Origin: Roridomyces roridus
Lineage: Eukaryota; Basidiomycota; Agaricomycetes; Agaricales; Mycenaceae
Assembly: GCA_029378245.1 (NCBI GenBank)
Contig: JARKIF010000027.1
Coordinates: 1-64,000, forward strand
Length of the DNA stretch: 64,000 nucleotides
Direction: 5' to 3'
Shown: positions 34,151-45,583 of the stretch, in pieces
Layout of the letters: each line of letters starts with the position of its first letter
Numbering within the stretch: the first letter of the stretch is position 1
Translations under genes and position numbers: made by a program
The notes under the pieces: model-generated
What the model saw: the letters and a program-made list of their open reading frames with translations, nothing else
The model's database searches: none
Told to the model about the DNA's origin: nothing

Positions 34151-34660
34151 CCTTGGGTTTTCGTCCTCCGCTTTCACCCATCTGACATGTTTCTAGAACC
34201 TACCTTCTTCTAGCTAGAGCTCGCCAGCGCTGTTGATGAGGTTAGCCTGCTCCTTACTTCCATCTGCTTTGAACGATCTTGCTTATCGTGCTGCAAGTGC
34301 TGGTCATTCTTCTCCAATTCCGTTGTCTAGTATGGCGGCCAACCGGCTTCGAGAAGATGGGCTCGTTTGGCCCCTCGTTCCGACAGCCGGTCTCTCGTGT
34401 CCTGAGCAATACTTCCCTTCTGGCGTCGGTCACTGCAGTCCGGATTACGGAACTGCAGCCTGAGATGCTCACGGCCTTTCGCCTCCCCCGGTTGATATGA
34501 CAGCACGGGCCTCCTCTTTACTCTTCCGACATTCAAGGCGCTTTCCTTCGACGCCAAACCTCGAGGTATTGCGACTGCGATTCAAGATGCTTGTCTCGGC
34601 ACTCGGAGCCGAATCCCCACGAGCCTATTTATCCCTGACTCAGAACTCAGTTCTTTCACC
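34151..34660. other. 3' flank of the kinase array and cupin promoter region
   Basis: The first ~170 bp repeat the flank of K4 and mark the end of the tandem duplication. No gene is seen. The stretch just before 34661 should hold the promoter of the first cupin gene. Confidence 0.5.
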
Positions 34661-35286
34661 ATGTCTTCCTCCGTCCTGCGTGCCGTTACCATCCAATCCC
34701 TCCTCAAACCTCGCGCACACCCACTCGACCCATCCCGGGTGCGCCACACGGTCTCGCTGGGAGATGAGACGGGAATCACGAAGACCGGGATTCACAAGAC
34801 GACACTGGAGCCAGGGATGAAATCTACGGTAAGCCCATCTTGAGGATTGCTTGCCGATCTTGGCTGATCTGGCTACTCTGCAGGTCGAGCACTTTCACGA
34901 CGTCGAGGAGGAGTGGGTGTACATCCTTGAGGGGAGCGGGATGCTACTCCGCGCGGGCGTCGGGGAAGATACGCCTCTCGCTGTTGGTGATTTCGTCGGG
35001 TGGTCGACTGCTGAAGGGCATCATGGTCAGCCGCATGCCCTCCAGGCAGGCGCAGAGGGCATATCGTATTTGTGCGGAGGGAGTCGGTGAGTGCCAACAC
35101 TTGGACATGCACGCCTGTAGCTAATGTTTCTTGTAGCCAGCCGGTGGACTTTTGTCACTATCCGTTGTGAGTACATTCTTTCTCCGAGCTCTTTGATAGA
35201 AACTGAGGGCATGTAGAATAAAGAAGGGGCTTTTGATCAACCGCGCGCCGAGTGGGACTGCATTGAAGTTTGTGGATGAAGAGTAG
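34661..35286 (+). CDS. Cupin-domain protein 1 (156 aa)
   Basis: Exons 34661-34828, 34884-35086, 35137-35166 and 35217-35286 join in frame. Cupins are small beta-barrel proteins that often bind a metal and act as isomerases, dioxygenases or binding proteins. The first cupin motif is visible as VEHFHDVEEEWVYILEGSG, with the metal-type pattern H-x-H replaced by HFHDVEEEWVYILEG. The second is GDFVGWSTAEGHHGQPHAL. The N-terminus (HPLDPSRVRHTVSLGDETG, THLEPGMKST-like) and the end KKGLLINRAPSG are also well formed. Substrate is unknown. The next gene is a tandem paralogue. Confidence 0.8.
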
Positions 35287-35659
35287 CGTTCATGGTGCTG
35301 GTGTTCAGAAGTCGAGTAAACACGTACAATCCCAATCGATTCTTTGCCTTCTCCCTTGTTGGCATTCTCTGCTATCGCGGCTTCCTGCTATTCCTCGAGC
35401 ACGCGGCCACTGTGATGTCGACGTCGACTGGGGCCTCATGCGAGTTGCTGCTCAGTCAAAATCCTCAAGGAGGTGTATCCAGCCCTTCATTCTGAGTCCG
35501 TTCCACCGCCAAGCGCTCGTTGGCGCGTCACACCTCAGGCCTCAAGACTCAAGTCGGAACTTGGTAGGAACCCCATCACTTGCCCAGCGGCTCGGAGCGC
35601 TCCACTGTATTGTAACGATAAGTGCCCTAGCGATGCCGCTAGTGAACACTGTGCCGACA

Positions 35660-35670
35660 TATAATATAAT
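35660..35670 (+). promoter_or_regulatory. TATA box of cupin 2
   Basis: TATAATATAAT lies about 30-40 bp upstream of the ATG at 35700, and C/T-rich sequence follows. The interval 35287-35659 contains no recognised gene. Confidence 0.45.
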
Positions 35671-35699
35671 CTCCCCTTCTCCTCATTCCACCGCCCACC

Positions 35700-36348
35700 A
35701 TGTCCATCCTGCGCGCAGCAACAATCGAATCCCTCCACAAACCCCACAAACATCTCCTCGATCCCTCTAGCGTGCGGAATACAGTCTCCTTGGGGGACGA
35801 GACGGGTCTCACAAAGACGGGCGTGCACAAGACGTCTCTCGAGCCGGGCATGAAATCTTCGGTCTTTCTTCCTCTCTTCTTTTTTCGCGAATTGGGCTGA
35901 CAAGTATGTACGGAATGGAATCTCCAGGTAGAGCACTTCCACGACGTCGACGACGAGTGGGTCTATATCCTCCAAGGGAGCGGGACCCTCCTCCGCGCGG
36001 GCGTCAGGGAGGACACGAAGCTCTCTGTAGGCGACTTTATCGGCTGGTCCACCGCTGCTGGTGAAGCACAACCGCATGCGTTGCAAGCCGGTGCGGAGGG
36101 CCTGACGTACCTGTGCGGAGGGAGTCGGTTAGTCCTTTGACGCGTCTTCTGGTCATAGCTCACCCTGATTTTGCGCAATGTAGGAGTCCCGTCGATCTAT
36201 GTCATTATCCATTGTGAGTCTTTGATTTCTCCCCGAGATTATGGCACAAACTAACTCACAGCATAGACAAAAGAAGGCACTCTTGATCAACCGTGTGCAG
36301 AACGTTGGCGGGATTACAGTCAGTTGCAAGTTCGTGGATGAATCGTAA
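35700..36348 (+). CDS. Cupin-domain protein 2 (157 aa)
   Basis: Exons 35700-35861, 35928-36127, 36184-36213 and 36267-36348 join in frame, with intron positions and phases identical to cupin 1. Motifs are VEHFHDVDDEWVYILQGSG and GDFIGWSTAAGEAQPHALQA. The first half is nearly the same as in cupin 1 (DETGLTKTGVHKTSLEPGMK). It arose by tandem duplication. The donor of intron 1 is GTCTTT, weaker than GTAAGC in cupin 1. Function beyond the fold is unknown. Confidence 0.8.
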
Positions 36349-36461
36349 CGAAATCTTGTTGTAGTACGATTCGGTATATCAAGCGTTCTGCATTATCGTA
36401 GATGAATTACTACATGTGTTAGCCCCCCTCCCTTCTCTACTGCGTTCTTGTATCTATGGAT

Positions 36462-38956
36462 CTACGACGGCGGGACATCACAGTTGCCGAAAACGGGAGG
36501 ACCACCGTCGTCCGGCTCCAGCATCAGCTGCAGACGAGGGTACATGAGCACCCAAGCACGCGAATGTAAAGAAGAAGAACGCACCTTGACGGTCTGCAAC
36601 GTCGTATACACCGCAGCGACCAACCCAAACACAATCATAGCAATATCCAGAGCCTTCTTGCGCTTCGTGTCCGCACAGGCCTTGTAGTGCAGCATCGCGG
36701 GGTAGACGTAGCACAGCGGGACGCTAACATATGGTCTCTATCAGCCCATACTACACCGAAGAGCAAAGAAGCAGCAGACTCACCAAGCGAAACACCCCAC
36801 AAACGCCACAAACTTGTCCAAATCCGCCGCCCCGAGCCAGCTAACGATCGCCGCAAAGAACACGGTCGCAAAACGGAATATATTCTTGGTCCACTTGACT
36901 TTAAAGTCGACCTTGCCGCTCCGCGTAAAGAGCCCGTTCTCCATGATCCGAATGGCGGGGAACAGTTGGAGGGGGACGGAGAGCATGATTGCGAGCGCGT
37001 AGATGAATTGGACTGATTGTACCATCTTGCTCTCGGCGTCGAGGTTGACGAGGACGACGGTTTGGATGTCCGAGCCGAAAGTGAGGTAGGCGAGGGCGCC
37101 AGCGCCTCCGAATAGCACTGGTGGCAGAATGAGACGCGGCTGAAACACGCGAGGAAGACGTACCTAGCACGCCGAGCATCACCCCAGTCAGCACTTTCGG
37201 GAACTTGCGCGGCTCCTTCATCGCATCAGTGATGGGGATGACCATCCCAACGCCCTCAAATGAAAAGACCGCTACGCTAGAATCCAGGTTAGCCTCAGCA
37301 CGTAAACCGAAAGCTGGACACGCACCCTACAAAGAGCGAAAAGTCCTTGGAATTGAATAACGCGACATCAGCAATGCCGCGAGATGCGACGATAGAGATC
37401 TCGCTGCTAAAGATATACACGAGGCCGACGAGGATGAACGCATCAGCAACGAGCGCCGTCGAGCTGAGCTTGGCGAGGTCGCGGAACAGCACGAGTGGGA
37501 GGAAGACGACCAATTGTATCAGGATAAAGTACTGGATCGGAACGAGGTGTAAGCAATGCGTGATTCCCATGACGAGGGCTTGGAGGTTCTGTGCCACGAA
37601 AATGATGTACGCCGAGACGAAGCCGAGCTGGGAGACGATGATGGATCCGAGGATGAGGTAGCGCATCCATGGGCCGTAGAGTGTGCCGCCAATGTCGCCG
37701 AAACTGCCTGAAACGACAAACTTGGCCTCGACGAGGAGCAGGAAGGAGTAGAGTGATATTAAGGCGATGAAGATGAAAAGGACCGATGAGAACAGGATGC
37801 CTCCGTTGTAGAAGGCCTTGCCGAGGAATAGCACCCCTGTGCCGACGAATGACTTGAGCAGCTAGAGAAGCGGGTTAGCGATCATGACAAGAATGAAAAG
37901 AGAACGCACCATGAGCACGGCCTGCGAGACAGTGGCCGTTCCTCGCGTGCCTATCGACGACGCACGTTTGCGTCTGGAACGCGATGTTGACCTGGTGACC
38001 GCCGGGCGCGGGGCCAACAGCGGCGCGTTCTCGTCGAGGTCTCCGACACCGTCCCCGCCTACAGCCGTCTCCTCGTCGTCATCCTCCTCATCTTCCTCGA
38101 GATCTTCTCCAGCCTATGCACATACGTCAGCGGGCGCCTATCTAGCGTAAAGCGACTCACAAAGTGCCCAAAGATGTACAAGAACTCGATAAAGTTGTTG
38201 AGAATGGGAGGCTCTTCCTCGCCTCGCTCTGCCGCCCGCAGGAGGACATAGTTGCGGCGGAATCCACCGGGTTCGTGGATATGCTCGAACGCCGGGTTCT
38301 GGACAGGCGAAGGTGCGGTGAACGATGCAGCTCGTGGGCGCGCAGCCTGCTTGCGCTGGTCCGAGTGCCACTTGTATATATCGTGTCTTAAACGAAAAAT
38401 GAGATACAGAAACTGAGCATAAAAAAAAGAGTACGCACGTTACGTCCGCCCCTTGCGCATGATAAGGAATAGGGAACGGCTCAGTGTCCTCTCGCTGGAT
38501 CTGGCCACTTGCTTGAGCTCCCGAGGAAGACCTGCGAGAATTCGAAGGCCGGGAACCACTCTGCTGGGGGACGTCAAGCTCGCGCTCGCCCTTGGACACG
38601 AGATGGCGCCGTAAGACCCGGGCCTTCTCTTCATCTGGAAGGTCGTCTAGGAGGTCGGGATTTGGAGGCGTTTCTGTACGGAATGCGCCAATTCCGCTGC
38701 CCGCAAAGGAGCCGGGTTTGAATGAACCCGGCTTGAAGGACCCGGGTTGGCCTAATGAGGTATTCGAGTCCGTTGGACGCAAGGAGGGTGTAGGGATATT
38801 GCGTGGTGGGATATTTGGGGGAGGGGTATTGCCTGCATACTGTCCACGCAGGGCCCGGATGTCGGGAGTGCCATACGGAGTCCCAGAGCCAGAGACACTC
38901 TCTGCGCCGTCCTCTGCTCGCTTTGAGATATTCACTGGCTTGGAAGGTGAAGCCAT
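36462..38956 (-). CDS. AVT3/4-type vacuolar amino-acid transporter (711 aa)
   Basis: Eight exons keep frame: 38956-38439, 38386-38161, 38113-37910, 37861-37326, 37276-37164, 37117-36784, 36723-36585, 36527-36462. The first ~315 residues are a cytosolic, Pro/Ser-rich region (TPPPNIPPRNIPTPSLRP, repeated PGSFKPGSFKPGSF) that ends in an acidic stretch. About eleven membrane segments of the Aa_trans fold follow, beginning LLKSFVGTGVLFLGKAFYNG, with FVSAYIIFVAQNLQALV and VAVFSFEGVGMVIPI. By family it moves neutral amino acids across the vacuolar membrane, probably by proton exchange. A truncated inverted copy lies at 57095-58440. Whether this one is expressed cannot be seen, but it is undamaged. 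Confidence 0.85.
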
Positions 38957-39313
38957 GGTGGAAGAGCGGGAACAGGGAGGGACAACTCGGCAGAGCGCGT
39001 TTCACTTACGTGACTCCGGTCCAAGGTCCGCGGCGGCATGTGGCCCTGGCTCGACTAAATCGTATGTACTCGTGTGGAATGCATTTCTATCAACTGCAAT
39101 ACAGTACGAATAGCTAGGGGAAGGGAGGAATGTGTGCTGGTACATAAGGTAAGGGGCCGAGAGAGATAAACTTTGGAAGAGAAAGTTTACCCTCTTCCAT
39201 CCACCCGGGTAATCTGACCCGTGCAGCGGCGCTCACACACACACAAAACGACGCATATCGTCGGAGGTTGTTGCAAGAAGCACGAACAACCGCGGACGCT
39301 GCCCGCATGCTCT
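38957..39313. repeat. Transporter upstream region, inverted copy at 56840-57094
   Basis: Blocks such as GCCCTTGGACCGG-like exon-flank sequence, AGGAATGTGTGCTGGTACAT and TTTACCCTCTTCCATCCACC recur in reverse orientation upstream of the truncated transporter. Homology ends near 39200 / 56838. It should contain the transporter promoter. No gene is seen in it. Confidence 0.65.
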
Positions 39314-42055
39314 TCAGGTAGCGACCATGTGGACGTGCTTGTGGGCGATAGCGATGCGCGGACTGAATGCCTCCCTCGGCCAAGCTTGTTTGTACACTGT
39401 AACTGTTCGTAGGAGCGGCGGTCTAGCGAAGAACGAATCTGGCAGACTGGCGGTCCACCACCTCCAAACAGATGTAAAGATCGACGTCCCAGCTTGAAAA
39501 CGCTTGGAATGCTTGAATGAGCTTGGATTGAAGGGCGCTAGAGACAACCGACGCCCGATCGACTTCGTGCCATACGAAGTGTATAGTCGTTCAGTCAGAG
39601 AAATGTTCATGACATAGTACTCTGTCGCAGACGAGACATCTAGGTAGAGTGAGCCGGGCCGACCGCCACAAGAGTATAATAGACCTACCTGCGCAATGCG
39701 GCCCGGATGACGATCGTATCTCAATGGGGGCCAGTAGGAAGCCCAGCTATCTTCCGGATGAGACCATGAGCTCCCCGGTGGCGGCGGCGATGCAGGTGGC
39801 GGCGGCGATGCAGGTGGCGTCGAGGCGGGCGAGGGGGCGCCCAGTCGAAAAGAACCCAAAACCTCCGTGTGATCTTCTGGATGGCCGGGATCGAAACCGA
39901 CGTCCTCATTCCCTCCGAACCCGGTGGAAACATCAGGTGTGATGGGAGGCGGGGTCCAGGGGCCGCTGACAGATACGAATTCCGCCTCTTCTTCATCATC
40001 GTCTGCTACGAAGCCCCGACGGTCGAACACTGGCTTGTCGTTCGATTCAGAGTGACCTCGGGGACGCATGGGGGTCGGGTCCAATCGAATTGGTATTGGT
40101 TGGTCGAGGAAGGGCCTCGCTTCTTGCGGTATATACAAGTTTCTTGAAAAGCAAAAGTAGCAAAAGGACCCGTTGGGAGTAGGGCCGCAGTCCCAGTGCC
40201 TCCACGACTTGCACAAAGGACATTTGACCGTGGGGCGTGACCCTGGTTCTGCAGAGGGACATGATAAGGGACATGTCGCATCATAGAGACTGTACCTACC
40301 TTCTTGTTCGCAAAAACAACGAAAAACCTCTTCCGAATTCACCATTTCATGGCAAACGGAGCACACCTCCTGGATAGTAGGCGCGTCATGTGATACGACA
40401 GCGCTATCTGCCCTCCGTGTCGCTAGTGTGACTTCCTCCCGAATGTATCCCGAACAGCGGTGTATGCTACCGCCATCACTCCGAGCCAGTCGATTAATGG
40501 ATGCGCGGCGCAGGGCGAGGTCTCTAGATATCTGGGTGGCGATGGTAGCCAAGCACTGCGGGCCCTCCATGGACCGCCAGACGAATTCTCTGCGAGGCGG
40601 TACTGGGGGTGCCTGCGCGCAATCGCTTGGGATGGCTTCCTGAGTCTGTACAGTGGCTTGATCCCGGGACGCCACCGGAGAGTCGCAGCATCTCTGGCGA
40701 GCCAGAAGAGTCGAAAATGGTAGGCGTCCTTTCAATATCCTCATCTGTACGGTGAGATAAGCGAGGCGACTTGCAGCATTGGAAGAAGCCACACCGTGCA
40801 GTACGCGATTGGCCGACCTCAAGACCTGCACGGAAAAGATCAGTTCTTATCGGCCAATCCGTTTTATGAGCTGGGCTAACCTTTTGACACAATGCGTTGA
40901 ACAGGGTCCACACGCTGCGTATATCATCCTCTTCGTGATGCGCCGTACTAGCGTCGGTTGGTGGATTGATGCTGAGCAGAAATCGGTCGTTGATGTCAAG
41001 GAAGACGTCAAAGTTCTTCTGGATTTAGACGAGGTAAGAAAAGCAAAGGGATGGGAGTACCTCGGGTCCCAGCGGAAGCATGATGCCTTGCGTACTCAGA
41101 TAATCTATTCCCGACTTTGGAGGGGATTAGCATGGGTTCCGTACGGAAAGACTGGAAATCTGACATCCTGTGAGCCCAAGAAGAGAAGGATACGATCAAA
41201 ACACAAACCAATTTGAATCCTAGCATAATGCTCTTTTCCAGATCGTCCCTCAGGGCCGCGGCAAGTGGGCCTTCCGCTGTCTTCCGATGGGCTAGCAAAG
41301 GATGAGTTGTATAGCATGACATGGGAAGTGAGGACGGCACCATCTTGATACGCTATAAAGTGATGCATCGACGTTGGCGATGAGGTCCCTTCGATCCGTA
41401 GCACATTGGGATGCCTAGAAAACCGTCCATGCTGAGAACGACAGTGCTTGTTTGTTCCTCACAATAGTCTTTGCGAGAGGTTTACAGTGGCTTCCAAGTG
41501 CTGTCCAAGTCGTTTCGGAGTCAAGTCGAGAAGGGCATAGTGTGACACACCTTGCGGGCATTCGTTCCTGCGTTAAAGACCTTCACGATGAGCGCCCGAC
41601 GTTTGATGTTTCCTGCATGAAGAAGATAGCCAGGTCCGCGGCCTATCTCGTGAGTGAGATTGAGGTCCTTGTGTCGGATGGTCTACTCTATTCGTTGAGA
41701 TGGTGCAGATCAATGTACTGCGGGTTTCACGAACCTCAAGCCCATCTTCCTCCTCTGGATTCTCTCTCCTCCGTTTCCGCGCAGAGTCTGCGAAGTTTCA
41801 GTTCCCGCTCTCGGAAGACCAAGACGAAATCACCTTCCGAGTCCTCTCTCCGCCGTCGTTTTTCTCCTACAAATGACTTCAAGAGAGCTAGCGCAGGAGT
41901 ATAAGTTCATCTGCATCTAATATTAACGAGAAATACTCACCTCCGATATCCGCTCGTTGGCCTTCAGGTTGGAATATATTCACAAGATTCCCTTGGATAT
42001 TGTTAAAAGTTCCTTCTCCTAGGGTTATTCCACTGGAGTTCGAGATGAATGACAT
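39314..42055 (-). CDS. Pseudokinase-PHD family, copy D (2-bp deletion in one exon)
   Basis: Exons 42055-41941, 41887-41834, 41787-41735, 41682-41551, 41500-41463, 41414-41341, 41291-41209, 41159-41145, 41114-41061, 41015-40881, 40825-40795, 40744-40300, 40248-39314. The glycine loop is IGRGPGYLLHAG; the HRD site reads MLPLGPE and DFG is replaced by SINPP. Compared with copy H, two bases are missing near 40676-40683, which shifts the frame before APPVPPRREFVWR. A 58-nt intron starting GTCCCG and ending at the AG before that block would restore it. The finger is CSVC...KCPLC...WRHWDC...CYFC. The ~300-residue tail is acidic, then Pro-rich with an 18-bp repeat (SPPPPASPPPP), then basic, and unlike any other copy. 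Intact only if that splice is used. Confidence 0.65.
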
Positions 42056-42840
42056 CGAGCAGGATAAACAGAGTCGGTGTCAGAGTAGGAATCGGATGGC
42101 CTTGTGTGCACTGTCCGAGCCTCGTGTTAGCTGTGAGTTCTGGGAATCTATCAAGCCAAAGCTGTTCCGCACCGGCTTCCAGTCTGACGGGCCTCCGATA
42201 GAATATCTTGAGTTAGGACATGAGTTGGCAAATACGGAACGGGCATGTCGGACAGACCTGGAACGACGCGTCGAGAGAAAGGAGAAGAGCGAAGGACTCA
42301 GGAGTCTGACCAAAAATGCCATTGGGAGATGATGTGAAATTGACGCCTTTCTTTTAGAGTTCTTTATTGGGCAGCCTCGCTCCGACAAAACGAGCATTAT
42401 CGCTGAAGCGCGCTGAACGTAGAGTTAGGCAAGGTGATGGTCTCGAAAAACAAGATTCTGATTTGATGATGGCATCATCCTGTGATCAAGTCTAACCACC
42501 ACAACCGTTCTGGCTCAGGAATCCAACGACTATTCAGAACTGGGCATGATGTTTCATCTGACCTACACCTGCATCGGATTTTCCCTGCCGACCACTGGGC
42601 ACTGGAATTTTAGAGCTGCAACGCCTCTGACAATTCCGAATGTCACGTCTCGTTGAATCCGAGAGATATCGCAAGCACCAGGTGACCACCGGGAAACCTT
42701 TCATATCTACGGTCGGGTGCTGAGGGCGCGGCTTCATTCAACGTGTCTTGAAACGATGTCTGATGTCGGCGGGCGATAGCTTTACTGTGCAATAATAGAC
42801 ACGGGCACAGCTGTCAGCTCTACTCTCATCACCCTTCTCG
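42056..42840. promoter_or_regulatory. Divergent promoter region of copies D and E
   Basis: This 785-bp interval separates the start codons of D (-) and E (+). It is present again, inverted, between copies I and J (61186-62516). The D side corresponds to the J side (GTGCACACAAAGCC / GTGCACACAAGGCC block) and the E side to the I side (GGTTTCCCGGTGGTCACC block). No gene lies in it. Head-to-head arrangement suggests shared control. Confidence 0.6.
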
Positions 42841-45583
42841 ATGTCATTCATCTCTAACGCCAATGGAGTCACCCTGGGTGAAGGCACTTTTACCAATGTC
42901 CAGGGGAATCTGAATATCTACCCTGGCGTGAAGCGACGGCGGGAGGACAGCGAAGGTGAGTTTTCCGTATACTGGCATAGGAGTCTGTTCGCTCACGGGG
43001 CTCATCCTCAGATCTGCATGTATTCGGAGAACGTAAGAGAAAACAGAGGCGAAAGGAGGATAGAGAAGGGATGAAGGTTCGTGGGGGAACTTGACTCTGT
43101 TTGAAGGAACTTGGACACCAAAACAGAGTATCCGGAACGAGAATCTTAGCCTCGTCTTCGAGATAGGACACGGGCCAGGTTATCTTCTTCACGCAGGCAA
43201 AATCAAGGGTCGGGCTGTTATTGTGAAGGTTTTTGACGCAGGAAGGAATGCTCGTGAGGTGTGCGATACTACTACCTTCTCGATTCGCCACTAAAACGAG
43301 GAAAGCACCTGGATGCTACAGTTCTTCTCTCGCAAGGACTACTGTGAGCCAGAACGATACGGTTGAGAGAACAACATTCACGTTTCCCCAGGCATCCCAA
43401 TGTGTTGCGAATTGAGGGCATCTCGTCGCCGACGTCCATCCCTCACTTTATCGCATATGAAGATGGTACAGACCTCACTTCGCAGGTCGTGCTATAAAAT
43501 CGAGCCTTTGTTAGCCCATCGAAAGAAAGCGGAAGGCCCACTCGCCGCGGCCCTGAGGGATGATCTTGACACGAGCATCGAGCTTGGATTCAAAATGGTA
43601 CGTGTAATCGATGATCTCTGTCTTTTGTGCCTTACCTTCCCGCAGATTTCCAGCCTCTCGGTAGTGAAGCCACCCCCTTTCCATTTATCTGCTGATCCCC
43701 CCTCTGCAGTCGGGAATAAATTACCTGGATACGCAAGGCATCGCTCTTCCGCTGCGACCCGAGGTATCCATCTTCATGGTCGTATTCCATTGTCTCAATC
43801 CAGCAGAACATTGACGTCTTCCTCGACATTAACGACCGATTTCTGCTCAGTCTCAATCCGCCAACTAACGCTACTAATACGGCCCATCCCGAAGAGCATG
43901 GTACACACAGCGTCTGGACCTTATTGAACGGATTGTGTCAAAAGGTCAGTCTACCTCATGACGGTTTCCTCGAAGCGCTGACGTTTCGTGTGTAGGTTTT
44001 GAGGTTGGCCAATCGCGCATTACACGGTGTGACTCATTGACGCATTCCAATGCTTTACTTACATAATGGTACAGATGAAGATATTGAAAGGACGCCTACT
44101 GCTTTCAACTCTTCTCGCTCAGCAGAGACTTCGCGGCCCTCTCGGGGTCCTTCGTTGGAACAAGCCATCGTACAAAGCGAAGAAGCTGTCCCAAGTGATA
44201 GCGAGGAGGCACTCCCAATACTGCCGCGGCGGGAGTACGTCTGGCGGACGATGGACGTACCACAATCCTTGGGTACCATTGCCCCTCAAATCGCTCGTGA
44301 TCTTGACCTGCGCCGCGCGTCCATCAATAGGCTCGTTTTCACCGACAGCGGAAGCATCCATCGGTGCCCGGGGTACGTTCGGGAGGAAGTAACGCTGGCG
44401 ACCCGGACGGCAGATAGTGCTGTCGTATCGCACGATGCGCCCACCATCCAAGAGGTGTGCTCGGTATGCCACGAAGTTGTGAATTCCGGAGAGGTTTTCA
44501 TCTGTGTTTGTGGGCAAGAGGGTAGGCAAAATCCAGCTGCCGTATGATATGTTCCCCTTATCTCGTTCCTGTCTAGAACCAGGGTCGCGCCCCACATTCA
44601 AATGTTGCTCATGCAAGTCCTGGAGTCACAGAGACTGTGGCCCCACTGCGAGCGAGTCTATATGCTCTCTATGCACAACCCTTCAAACGCTCCATGAGTA
44701 TGTACATGACCAGCATGATCTCCCCATTGCCTCCGATACCACACCCGCCGAAGCCAAGCCTGCTGCACAGCCCGGATCGCCATCTGATTTGCAGCGGCTG
44801 GGTCATTTCCGCGACGAATCATATGACTTCTCAAATGCTCCAGGGGACATGCCCACCAGCCCTGAGATGCAATTCTCTCAGGAAGACTACGAGCTCCAGC
44901 ATGGCACCATTGCTGCCTTCGAGCCCTCGGTCCCGCTTCAGCAGCTACCTCCAGGGGTTGCCTCCGAGACCCCAACCGTTCAAGCCACCAGTCCGTACTC
45001 CCAGAAGCCCCTGCTGGCAGTCGCGCCGCAGCGGAACCGGGCGCTTATTACGCCCCACCAATCAGCTGTGCTCCACGCTCTGTTCGCCCAATCCCGATTC
45101 CCAACCTCAGCTATGCGGGAAGAGGTCGGACGTTCCATTGGATTGAGCGCCCGCCGGGTTCGGGTGAGTTAATGTTCCAATTTACGGCTTGTTCCCGATG
45201 ACCCGTCGCATTCAGACTTGGTTTCAAGTAGGCAAACATCTTAAGAAATATAAGCGAAATACTTACGCACTTACAGAATCATCGTCGAAAGGTGCGCCGC
45301 CAGACAAGCGGTCCTGCCGCTGCTGCCGCGGAGTATGGTCCGCTTCCCATCGCGCCAAAGCATGCTGTGGATCCCGAGCCTTTGTCATTTGATTCGAATT
45401 CCCGGTGGGTCGACTTACCGCGACGGCTTGTCCTTATCACTTGACAGTCCGCTGGTATCACCTTCGCCTCCTCTCCGACAGCCGACCAGGAAGGGCAAGG
45501 AGCGCGAACTTATGCCTCCTGAGCCCACAGACATCGGCGAGCGCCTCATAATGGCTAGGAGGCGACAATCCAAGGCAGAGTAG
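42841..45583 (+). CDS. Pseudokinase-PHD-homeodomain protein, copy E (684 aa)
   Basis: Fifteen exons join in one frame: 42841-42955, 43012-43076, 43127-43258, 43306-43343, 43392-43465, 43515-43597, 43646-43660, 43710-43763, 43807-43944, 43996-44026, 44075-44521, 44577-45163, 45216-45227, 45277-45404, 45448-45583. The glycine loop is G74-x-G76-x-G78 and the lysine K94. The HRD position is ALP (186-188), PEN is kept, and NPP (209-211) replaces DFG. The PHD-like finger uses C377, C380, C392, C394, C407, C410, H415, C418, C427 and C430. A homeodomain spans about 549-606 (RNRALITPHQSAVLHALF..., helix 3 with WFQNHR at 595-600). Finger and most of the homeodomain lie in one uninterrupted exon. A 12-nt microexon encodes TWFQ. 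A nuclear regulator is the natural inference. Confidence 0.85.

Larger units (their letters stand above)
28360..34330 (+). repeat. Tandem duplication of a two-kinase unit
   Basis: Unit 1 (about 28360-31075) holds K3, a ~560-bp spacer and K4. Unit 2 (about 31130-34330) holds K5, a near-identical spacer and K6. Upstream flanks match (GTGAAGCGCGACGGC / GTGAAGCGGGACGGC before the first kinase), as do downstream flanks (TCTAGAACCTACCTT, then GAACGATCTTG or GAATGATCTTG). Similarity between units is interrupted by the core deletion in K3 and by the different second exon of K5. Confidence 0.75.

Noticed and set aside
39314..40831. Continuous 505-codon minus-strand ORF as a single-exon gene
   Set aside because: It reads in frame through a 51-nt intron (40249-40299) with proper splice sites, and its first part is a shifted frame of family exons. 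It is the 3' part of copy D.
43077..43126. Frameshift before the glycine loop in copy E
   Set aside because: A GT-AG intron at 43077-43126, seen in the same place in other copies, explains it.
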